From Bacteroidales bacterium (lineage in GTDB: Bacteria > Bacteroidota > Bacteroidia > Bacteroidales > GCA-2748055), in assembly GCA_029210725.1 (NCBI GenBank), contig JARGFM010000007.1:79635-143634 (forward strand): a stretch of DNA of 64,000 nucleotides, in the 5' to 3' direction. Of the stretch, positions 51,609 to 58,810 are shown in pieces (the first letter of the stretch is position 1; each line of letters starts with the position of its first letter). The position numbers and the translations under genes are program-made. The notes beneath the pieces were generated by a model. The model saw only the letters and a program-made list of their open reading frames with translations. It did not search any database and was not told the DNA's origin.

Positions 51609-52944
51609 TGACAAAGAGATTCATTACCTGCTCGCGCATCTGGATAAGCTTTATGAAGGGGTCCGGATAGAAACTTATCTGTCTTACAAGGTCCGGTCAG
51701 AATACAACTCCCTGCTTATACCCCCATCAGATCAAGCCCTGGATCCGGGCCGTGTCGTTTATATTTCTGAAATCCCCGTCCTGTTTCCCTGTTCGGACCG
51801 GAAGCACTGGTATTCCGTTCAGGGGAAACAGATCCTGTTCCACCACGACCTGTTAAAATCGGCCTTCTACCTGCTATCAGGATTCCAGGAGTACCATGCA
51901 TCGGAAAGGGATGCAGAGGGACGATTCCCCTGGAAATTTTCCATTCAATACCGGCTGGGCATCACAAAAATTCCGGTGGTGAATTACTATTTTGAAGTGC
52001 TCCTGGAAGCCTTTGAGAAATTCTGCACCCTGAATGGCTTGAATTTTAAGAAAAAAACCGGAGGTGGTCCGGTGCTGTTTCTTTCCCATGATGTGGACAG
52101 GATAAAAAAATACTCTTTACGCAACCTGGTCTATACGGGAATGCAAATCCTTCGACTCAGGCCTGATTCAAGCCCTTTGAGTACGCAGGTTAAAAAGCTG
52201 AAAGAGCATATGCAGGGCCTGCTCTCCGGCGGTAAAGATCCATACTGGAACTTTGAGGAGATGTGCGATCTTGAAAGCAGCCTGAATATTACTTCCACCT
52301 GGTTTTTTTTGGAGAAGGGGTCGGGAAAAAACTCCCTGTACCGGTTCAGGGATAAAAAAATCAGGGCCCTGATTGCTTACCTTTCCGGCAGAGGTCACGA
52401 GATTGGCCTGCATGCTACCCTGGAAAGCAGCGAAGATCAGGCATCCATGAATGGTAGTGTTCAGCGGCTTCAGGCAGTAAGCAGCAGTACGGTCAGAGGG
52501 GTCCGGCAACATTTCTTAAAATACCGGCATCCTCTTACACCTGCCATCCAGATACAGGCAGGTCTGGAGTATGATGCCAGCCTCGGTTTTGCGGAGCAGC
52601 CTGGCTTCAGAAATTCCTTTGCCCATCCATTCAGACTGTATGACTTTGAAAATCAAGAGCCCATGAATATCTGGCAGCTCCCTTTGTGTGTTATGGAACT
52701 GACCCTGTTGCAATATATGAATGTCCCTCCCGCTTCGCTTCCCGAAACAATCCGCCCCATTCTTTCAGAGCTCAGCAGGTTTCAGGGGGTTTTTTCATTA
52801 TTATGGCATAATTGCCGCCTGGACGAAAACACTCATCCCGGTATCTGGATCGTTTACCGGAATTTGTTAGAGGAGATTATGCAGGCCGGGTATCATTCAT
52901 TAAGCGGTCAGGAAATTCTCGATTCACTCGTAAATGCCCGCTAA
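51592..52944 (+). CDS. Polysaccharide deacetylase-like protein
   Basis: A 450-residue protein with an N-terminal domain of about 150 residues of unknown role and a C-terminal NodB-like barrel. The first NodB motif is VLFLSHDVDRI, giving the catalytic and metal Asp, and later RQHFLKYRHPL and GLEYDASLGFAEQPGFRN match the family. The second motif reads GHEIGLHATLESS: the first His is kept but the second metal His is replaced (Glu at that place). The substrate is likely an acetylated surface polysaccharide. Start ATG 51592 overlaps the acetyltransferase end. Its stop overlaps the convergent gene by four bases. Confidence 0.82.
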   Translation: MNRPVNDKEIHYLLAHLDKLYEGVRIETYLSYKVRSEYNSLLIPPSDQALDPGRVVYISEIPVLFPCSDRKHWYSVQGKQILFHHDLLKSAFYLLSGFQEYHASERDAEGRFPWKFSIQYRLGITKIPVVNYYFEVLLEAFEKFCTLNGLNFKKKTGGGPVLFLSHDVDRIKKYSLRNLVYTGMQILRLRPDSSPLSTQVKKLKEHMQGLLSGGKDPYWNFEEMCDLESSLNITSTWFFLEKGSGKNSLYRFRDKKIRALIAYLSGRGHEIGLHATLESSEDQASMNGSVQRLQAVSSSTVRGVRQHFLKYRHPLTPAIQIQAGLEYDASLGFAEQPGFRNSFAHPFRLYDFENQEPMNIWQLPLCVMELTLLQYMNVPPASLPETIRPILSELSRFQGVFSLLWHNCRLDENTHPGIWIVYRNLLEEIMQAGYHSLSGQEILDSLVNAR

Positions 52945-53390
52945 ATATCCTTATAAGCCGGGATTTCACTAAGAAATCTGATCTGCCCGGTTTCAAAATC
53001 GATCAGGCAACAAAAGTGCTTTAACCCATTGGTAACGATCAGGTAGCTCACCCGGAAGGCCAGGTTGTAACGGGCCACCTGATCGAAGGTGGCCTGATTA
53101 ATGCTAACCTCCGGTGCCTTGACCTCCACCAGCAGGGCGGGATGTCCGGCTGGTTTGTGCACCAGAATGTCACATCTGCGGGAGAGTTTATTCACTTTCA
53201 GGGCATACTCGGTCATCAGAAGCGAGGCCGGGAATCCCTTTTCCTCCACCAGGTAGCGGGCAAATCTCTGCCGCACCTCCTCTTCGGGAGTGAGTTTCAC
53301 GTAACGTTTTCTATAAACATCCAGCACCATCAGGCTCCCGTCCTCCTTCCTGTACCGGAAATCATATGCCGGAAGATTCAGTTTTCGCAT
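52941..53390 (-). CDS. HsdR N-terminal-like (PD-(D/E)xK) protein
   Basis: A 149-residue stand-alone copy of the domain that starts type I restriction HsdR subunits. The nuclease-type motif is visible: Asp in RRCDILVHKP and ExK in LLVEVKAPEVS, then INQATFDQVARYN. No methylase, specificity subunit or helicase is near, and this short form is widespread in Bacteroidota beside holA and amn-type genes, so it is probably a housekeeping nuclease-like protein and not part of a restriction system. Its cellular role is unknown. Confidence 0.83.
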   Translation of the reverse strand: MRKLNLPAYDFRYRKEDGSLMVLDVYRKRYVKLTPEEEVRQRFARYLVEEKGFPASLLMTEYALKVNKLSRRCDILVHKPAGHPALLVEVKAPEVSINQATFDQVARYNLAFRVSYLIVTNGLKHFCCLIDFETGQIRFLSEIPAYKDI

Positions 53391-53470
53391 GAAATGGCTT
53401 ATCTTCGCAAGAAGTTACAAGGTAAGAAAGATCGGACGAAAACCAGGGATGGTCCCGGAAATTGAGACCC

Positions 53471-54241
53471 ATGAAGACAAAAAAGGAAATCACTGAGAAC
53501 TGGCTGCCCCGCTATACGGGAATACCCGCCGGGGAATTGGGCAGGCATATATTGTTAACCAATTTCAAGGGCTATCTCGATATGTTCTGTGAGATGGGTA
53601 ATACCGGGGTGGTCGACAGTAAAGTGGCCATGCCTGCGGCTACCTTTAACGGCATAACCATGATCAATTTCGGAATGGGAAGTGCCAATGCTGCCACGGT
53701 AATGGATCTCTTAGCGGCTGCCCCTCCGAAAGCGGTTCTTTTCCTGGGGAAGTGCGGGGGATTAAAAAAGAAGAATTCCCTGGGCGATTTTATCCTGCCT
53801 ATTGCAGCCATAAGGGGTGAGGGAACCTCCGATGACTATATGCCCCACGAGGTACCTGCCCTTCCTGCCTTTACCCTGCAAAGGGCCGTTTCCACCACGA
53901 TCCGGAACCTGGGGATGGACTACTGGACCGGAACGGTATACTCCACCAACCGCAGGGTTTGGGAACACGATAGCAAATTTAAAAAGTACCTGAGAAAGGT
54001 CCGAAGTATGGCTATTGATATGGAGACTGCGACCCTGTTTACGGTCGGATTCGCCAACGGAATCCCCACAGGAGCGCTGCTCCTGGTCTCTGATCAACCC
54101 ATGATCCCGGAGGGGGTAAAGACCCGGGAGAGCGACCGCATGGTTACGGAAAATTATGCCAGGATGCACCTGGAGATAGGAATTGAATCCCTGCATGAGA
54201 TCATTGACCACCGGGAATCTGTAAAACACCTCCGATTTTAG
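53471..54241 (+). CDS. amn: AMP nucleosidase
   Basis: A 256-residue member of the nucleoside phosphorylase fold that splits AMP to adenine and ribose-5-phosphate. It matches the short Bacteroidota type. Motifs are GRHILLTNFKGYLDMF, GMGSANAATVMDLL, FLGKCGGLKKKN and the purine/ribose-binding SMAIDMETATLFTVGF with its Glu. SDQPMIPEGVKTRESD follows. The ATG at 53471 is used; a TTG nine bases upstream is less likely. holA starts five bases after the stop. Confidence 0.9.
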   Translation: MKTKKEITENWLPRYTGIPAGELGRHILLTNFKGYLDMFCEMGNTGVVDSKVAMPAATFNGITMINFGMGSANAATVMDLLAAAPPKAVLFLGKCGGLKKKNSLGDFILPIAAIRGEGTSDDYMPHEVPALPAFTLQRAVSTTIRNLGMDYWTGTVYSTNRRVWEHDSKFKKYLRKVRSMAIDMETATLFTVGFANGIPTGALLLVSDQPMIPEGVKTRESDRMVTENYARMHLEIGIESLHEIIDHRESVKHLRF

Positions 54242-54246
54242 AAAGC

Positions 54247-55257
54247 ATGGGAATGACTTACGAGCAGCTGATCGGCGACCTGAAGAACAAAGCTTACAGA
54301 CCCGTCTATTTCCTGTGGGGGGATGAACCCTATTTTATAGACCTGGCCACTTCCTTTATTACCGGGAAGGTATTAAGCGAAGCAGAACAGAGCTTTAATC
54401 AGACCATCCTGTATGGAAAAGAATCTGAGGCAGGTCAGGTTTCGGATCTGGCACGCAGGTTCCCCATGATGGCCTCCCACCAGGTAGTAGTGCTGAAAGA
54501 AGCCCAGGAAATGAAAAGCTTTGGCGACCTGATCCACTATATAGAGAAACCCCAGCCCTCCACCCTGCTGGTGATCAACTATAAATATAAAAAACCCGAT
54601 AAGCGACAGAAGATCTTCAAGCTCCTGGAGAAGGAAGCCGTGTGCTTCGAGTCCAAAAAGTTATATGATAACCAGGTTCCCGGCTGGATCGCCGCTTATG
54701 CCTCCGGGCGGAAGTTCCGCATGGAGCCCAGGGCAGCTGCCCTGCTGGCCGAATTCCTGGGAAGCGACCTGTCGAAAATTGCCAACGAAGTGGAGAAACT
54801 GATCGTGGCCATAGGTAAAGATGAACGGAACATCACCCCTGCCCTGGTGGAGAAACATATCGGTTTCAGTAAGGATTTCAACCAGTTTGAATTGCAAAAT
54901 GCACTGGCCGACAGGAATGCACTTAAAGCCAACCGGATCATCAACTACTTTGCCGAAAATCCGCGGAAATATCCCATTCCCCTGACCATCGTTTCGCTCT
55001 ACTACTTCTTTTCCAAATTGCTCCTGTTTCATTACACCAAAGATAAATCGAAACAAAACCTGGCTTCCGTGCTGAAGGTCAATCCTTTTTTTGTAAAGGA
55101 TTACGAAATGGCTGCCAGACGCTACCCGGCTGCCAGGCTGGTGGAAATTATCTCTCTGCTGCGTATTTACGACATGCGCTCCAAAGGTTATGAGGGTAAT
55201 ACCACCCCGGAAGGGGAGCTGACCCGCGAGCTGGTCTTTAAGATACTTCACACCTAA
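54247..55257 (+). CDS. holA: DNA polymerase III delta subunit
   Basis: The clamp-loader delta subunit opens the beta clamp during replication. The 336-residue protein has the YFLWGDEPYFID start, the PMMASHQVVVLKEAQEM segment that follows the clamp-contact region, a long helical middle with EFLGSDLSKIANEVEKL, and the C-terminal collar helices. Delta is poorly conserved but these blocks and the length are characteristic. It follows amn by five bases and precedes a rhomboid protease gene. Confidence 0.9.
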   Translation: MGMTYEQLIGDLKNKAYRPVYFLWGDEPYFIDLATSFITGKVLSEAEQSFNQTILYGKESEAGQVSDLARRFPMMASHQVVVLKEAQEMKSFGDLIHYIEKPQPSTLLVINYKYKKPDKRQKIFKLLEKEAVCFESKKLYDNQVPGWIAAYASGRKFRMEPRAAALLAEFLGSDLSKIANEVEKLIVAIGKDERNITPALVEKHIGFSKDFNQFELQNALADRNALKANRIINYFAENPRKYPIPLTIVSLYYFFSKLLLFHYTKDKSKQNLASVLKVNPFFVKDYEMAARRYPAARLVEIISLLRIYDMRSKGYEGNTTPEGELTRELVFKILHT

Positions 55258-55267
55258 TCCCCTGCCT

Positions 55268-55885
55268 GTGATTACCCTGATCATTGTAATCCTTTCCATA
55301 CTTGTTTCGGTGCTTGCCTTCAGAAGAAGGGAAATGTTTTACCGTCTGGACCTCTCCCCCGCCCGCGTGGTGCATCATAAAGAGTACTACCGGATCTTCA
55401 CCCACGCCTTCCTTCATGCCGACTATTTTCATCTGGGGATCAATATGCTGGTGCTGTATTCCTTCGGGACCTATATCGAAGAGGTATTTTCACAACTGGA
55501 GGAGGCCGGACTGATCTTCTCAGGGCCCTTTTTCTTTGTATTTCTCTATGTGGCCGGCATCTCCCTGGCTTCTGTCGCCACCATCACCAGGTACCGGAAT
55601 GTGGAAGGATACAGTGCTGTAGGAGCCTCCGGGGCTGTTTCGGCCATTGTCTTCACTTATATCTTCTTTGCCCCGCTGCAGAAAATCTATTTCTATATGG
55701 TGCTCCCCATACCGGGCATCCTGTTCGGAGTTCTTTACCTGGCTTACTCCAGTTACATGAGCAGGCGAAACAGCGATAACATCAACCACTCGGCCCACTT
55801 CTGGGGAGCGGTGGTGGGCTTTGTATTCCCCATCCTCCTGGAGCCTTCCCTGTTCCTGGTATTTCTTGAAAAACTGTTCCCATGA
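55268..55885 (+). CDS. Rhomboid family intramembrane serine protease
   Basis: A 205-residue protein with six hydrophobic segments. The catalytic Ser121 is in VGASGAVSA, and the His is in NINHSAHFWGA (His174/His177). The HADYFHLGINMLVLYSFG segment is the usual second-helix motif. It would cut membrane-spanning substrates in the inner membrane; targets are unknown. The start is GTG at 55268, ten bases after holA. It overlaps the next gene by four bases. Confidence 0.9.
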   Translation: MITLIIVILSILVSVLAFRRREMFYRLDLSPARVVHHKEYYRIFTHAFLHADYFHLGINMLVLYSFGTYIEEVFSQLEEAGLIFSGPFFFVFLYVAGISLASVATITRYRNVEGYSAVGASGAVSAIVFTYIFFAPLQKIYFYMVLPIPGILFGVLYLAYSSYMSRRNSDNINHSAHFWGAVVGFVFPILLEPSLFLVFLEKLFP

Positions 55886-56382
55886 AAAAAAAAGCGATCT
55901 TCCTGGACCGGGACGGAACCATCAATAACAATGCTCAGCACTATTACATCTGGCGCAGGGAAGATCTGCAGCTCAACCCCGGGGTCATTGAGACACTCAG
56001 GGAGCTGCAGGCAAGGGGATATATGCTGATCGTGATCAGCAACCAGGGAGGAATCAGTAAAGGCGAGTACAGTGCCGCAGACGTGGAGGCCCTGCATGAA
56101 TATCTCCGCGGTATGCTGGAACAAAAGGGGGTGCATCTGGATGAGATCTGCTATTGTCCGCATCACCCGGATCAGGAAGCCTGCCTGTGCCGGAAACCAA
56201 AGGCCCTGATGATTGAAAAAGCCCTGGCTCGCTTCCGGATCGACCGGGCTGCCTCCTGGATGATCGGGGATAGCCGGCGGGATGTTGAAGCAGGGAAAGC
56301 AGCCGGTTTGCGCACTATTCGGATTGAATCCAACAGTGACCTGCGGGAGATCCTTGAAACCGTGGACCGGGGAACTAATTGA
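55882..56382 (+). CDS. HAD-family phosphatase, GmhB/HisB-like
   Basis: A 166-residue HAD hydrolase. The nucleophile Asp9 and acid Asp11 lie in FLDRDGTIN, SNQGGISKGEY is motif II, and MIGDSRRDVEAGKAAG is motif IV. The zinc-binding loop CYCPHHPDQEACLC with its Cys and His residues is the mark of the GmhB/HisB-N subgroup. The likely reaction is removal of the 7-phosphate of heptose-1,7-bisphosphate in lipopolysaccharide synthesis; histidinol phosphatase is the other option, but no his genes are near. It overlaps the rhomboid gene at ATGA and the convergent yqgE-like gene by 8 nt. Confidence 0.85.
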   Translation: MKKKAIFLDRDGTINNNAQHYYIWRREDLQLNPGVIETLRELQARGYMLIVISNQGGISKGEYSAADVEALHEYLRGMLEQKGVHLDEICYCPHHPDQEACLCRKPKALMIEKALARFRIDRAASWMIGDSRRDVEAGKAAGLRTIRIESNSDLREILETVDRGTN

Positions 56383-56962
56383 GGCCGGGGTCCTCGGGGA
56401 AATTGGCCCAGGCGCGGTATTTATTGTTGTAACTGGCCATGGTGTTTTTCCAGAATTCAGGGTCTTCCGCCTGCATCACCAGCCTGGGAGGTATTTTTCC
56501 GACCAGCCAGGCGTGCTCCTGCATCTCCCCGTCCAGCTGTTCCGGCGACCAGCCGGCATAACCCAGGAAAAATCTTAATTCATGAGGTTTAACAGCCCCC
56601 TCGGCAATCAGCTCTTTAATCAGGTCGAAGTCACCTCCCCAGAAGATGCCGTCGGCCACCAGTACACTGTCGGGGACCCGGGCACCCAGGGTATGTATAT
56701 AGTGGACCGTATTAGAACTCACCGGACCGCCCATGGAAATGGTAAAGCCGGACTCCGGGAAATCATCCACAATCTCATTGATGCTTACCCCGATGGGCTT
56801 GTTTAAGACAAAACCCAGCGAACCCTCCTCGTTATTTTCGGTGAGATAGACCACCGAGCGGCGAAAATAATTATCCCCCAGGAAGGGCTCAGAAATCAGG
56901 ATATTTCCCTTCTCTGCAACGTTTTCGTTTACAATATGGAAAAAATCAATATTCAGCTCCAT
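56375..56962 (-). CDS. YqgE/AlgH family protein
   Basis: A 195-residue protein of the UPF0301 family. The motifs are GNILISEPFLGDNYFRRSV near the start, GSLGFVLNKPIGVSINE, ISMGGPVSSNTVHYIHTLG and FFLGYAGWSPEQLDGEM. The family was once called AlgH, a putative regulator, but the structure suggests no DNA-binding domain and the role is open. It stands alone between the GmhB-like gene and nhaC. Confidence 0.92.
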   Translation of the reverse strand: MELNIDFFHIVNENVAEKGNILISEPFLGDNYFRRSVVYLTENNEEGSLGFVLNKPIGVSINEIVDDFPESGFTISMGGPVSSNTVHYIHTLGARVPDSVLVADGIFWGGDFDLIKELIAEGAVKPHELRFFLGYAGWSPEQLDGEMQEHAWLVGKIPPRLVMQAEDPEFWKNTMASYNNKYRAWANFPEDPGLN

Positions 56963-57062
56963 AATACGATCCGTGCCAGAAGAACAAGTTACACCATTTT
57001 TATGTGAAATAAAACGAAGATGCCAGAAAAATAGTATCTTGGCCCCTTATGCCAGATTGCCC

Positions 57063-58568
57063 ATGAATCCTACTGAACCCAGGAAACCCAGTCTGCTTCA
57101 AGCCCTGATCCCCATCCTTGTATTGATTGGCCTGCTGGTCCTGAATGTGAACTATTTCGGAGACCATACCCTGGACGGGGCCAACCAGTTTGCACTGATC
57201 CTGGCTTCGGCGGTGGCGGGAATTGTAGCCATCAGCCTGGGAGTAAAATGGGCCCATATCCGGGAGAGTATGGTCCGCAGCATCAGCTCGGCCATGCCTT
57301 CCATCCTGATCCTGCTGATGATCGGCGCACTTGCAGGAACCTGGCTCCTGAGTGGCGTGATTCCCACACTGATCTATTACGGGCTGCAGGTGTTTCATCC
57401 GAAGATTTTTCTCTTTGCCACCGTGATTATTGCAGGGATGGTATCGCTGGCCACCGGCTCCTCCTGGTCGACCGTAGCTACCATCGGGATCGCCCTGATC
57501 GGAGTGGGCCAGGCACTGGGCATCAGCCAGGGAATTATAGCCGGAGCAGTGATCTCGGGAGCCTATTTCGGGGATAAAATGTCCCCCCTGTCCGATACCA
57601 CCAACCTGGCTCCTGCCATGGCCGGAACCGATTTGTTCACCCATATCCGGTATATGACCATTACCACCGTGCCGGCCATGAGTCTGACTCTGATCATCTT
57701 CCTGGTGATCGGGTTCACCTATAAATTTGATGCCACCCCGGGCGACATAGAGCAGGTGCTGGAGGCGATTGGCTCCAAGTTTCACGTCAGCCCCTGGCTG
57801 ATGCTTGTGCCGGCATTTCTGATCTTCATCATTGTTAAAAAGATTCCTCCCCTGCCCGCCCTGCTTGCCGGCTCACTGATCGGGGGGGCCTTTGCCATTA
57901 TCTTCCAGCCTCACCTGGTACGCGAAGTGGCACTGGGACTCGACGGAACCACCACTTCCCTGTTTAAATCGTCCTATCTCTCGGTGATGCAGGCAGTTTT
58001 TGGGGATATTGCCATCACCACTCCCAATGAGATGGTCAATGAACTGCTGAGCAGCACCGGGATGCGGGGAATGCTCAACACCATCTGGCTTATTCTCTCT
58101 GCGATGGTGTTCGGAGGGACCATGGAATCGGCCGGACTGCTGGTAAAAATCACGAACACGGTCATTCGCTGGGCCCACTCCACCGGTTCGCTGGTCACCA
58201 CCACCATTGCCACCAGCATCTTCTTTAATATCACCGCATCGGACCAGTATATTGCCATTGTGGTGCCCGGACGCATGTTTGCAGAATCTTACAGGAAGAG
58301 GGGCCTGAAGCCGGAGGTGCTCAGCCGGACCCTCGAGGACGGGGGTACCATCACTTCGGTCCTGGTACCCTGGAACACTTGTGGCGCCACGCAATCAAGG
58401 GTGCTGGGTGTTCCCACCATGGAGTATGTCCCTTACGCTTTTTTTAATATCCTGAGCCCGCTCTTCAGCATCCTCTTTGCCTATCTGAATTACAAGATCA
58501 GGCATATCGGGGAGGATGAGCCGGGAGAACAGAAAAGCATCACCGAAGAAGAACGAAAAGACGTCTGA
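57063..58568 (+). CDS. nhaC: NhaC-type Na+/H+ antiporter
   Basis: A 501-residue membrane protein with about twelve hydrophobic segments. The SLATGSSWSTVATIGIALIG and GAVISGAYFGDKMSPLSDTTNLAPAMAG motifs, then ITASDQYIAIVVPGRMF and VLVPWNTCGATQSRVLGV, are typical of NhaC. It should export Na+ for H+, or act in malate/lactate or arginine/ornithine-type exchange as some relatives do. ATG 57063 is used because it is close to the first helix; an ATG at 56973 would add 30 residues of atypical sequence. TATCTTGG near 57040 may be its -7 box. Confidence 0.88.
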   Translation: MNPTEPRKPSLLQALIPILVLIGLLVLNVNYFGDHTLDGANQFALILASAVAGIVAISLGVKWAHIRESMVRSISSAMPSILILLMIGALAGTWLLSGVIPTLIYYGLQVFHPKIFLFATVIIAGMVSLATGSSWSTVATIGIALIGVGQALGISQGIIAGAVISGAYFGDKMSPLSDTTNLAPAMAGTDLFTHIRYMTITTVPAMSLTLIIFLVIGFTYKFDATPGDIEQVLEAIGSKFHVSPWLMLVPAFLIFIIVKKIPPLPALLAGSLIGGAFAIIFQPHLVREVALGLDGTTTSLFKSSYLSVMQAVFGDIAITTPNEMVNELLSSTGMRGMLNTIWLILSAMVFGGTMESAGLLVKITNTVIRWAHSTGSLVTTTIATSIFFNITASDQYIAIVVPGRMFAESYRKRGLKPEVLSRTLEDGGTITSVLVPWNTCGATQSRVLGVPTMEYVPYAFFNILSPLFSILFAYLNYKIRHIGEDEPGEQKSITEEERKDV

Positions 58569-58610
58569 GAAAAAAAGAAGGGACTGCCCTGGTCTGGCAC
58601 AGTCCCTTCC
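58569..58610 (-). terminator. Rho-independent terminator for the E1 dehydrogenase transcript
   Basis: A perfect 10-bp stem (GAAGGGACTG with CAGTCCCTTC, 58577-58609) around a 13-base loop. On the minus strand it is followed by TTTTTTTC, a textbook terminator. It lies about 200 nt past the stop codon of the minus-strand gene and just after nhaC, so the stem could also slow nhaC transcription. Confidence 0.75.
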
Positions 58611-58620
58611 GGATTATACT

Positions 58621-58640
58621 TGGTTTTACGCTTAAAACCA
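58621..58640. repeat. Short perfect hairpin
   Basis: TGGTTTTA and TAAAACCA form a perfect 8-bp stem around CGCT, next to the terminator. The rest of the gap up to 58810 shows no gene. Confidence 0.55.
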
Positions 58641-58810
58641 GCAGAAATTTACAAAGAATTTTGCTTATCTGCCTAATATTCTGTGTGGTATATGACGAAT
58701 GAAGCTTTTAGGCTTACCAGCGTAAACTCCGGGTTTCACCCTCCTGAATTTTAAAATTCCGACTTTCATCCTAGCCAGGGAGCCATCCGGAAAAAGAATT
58801 ACCCCCCTGG

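Noticed and set aside
52941..53390. Remnant of a type I restriction system
   Set aside because: No methylase, specificity or helicase gene is nearby, and the short protein appears intact and of normal length for the stand-alone family.
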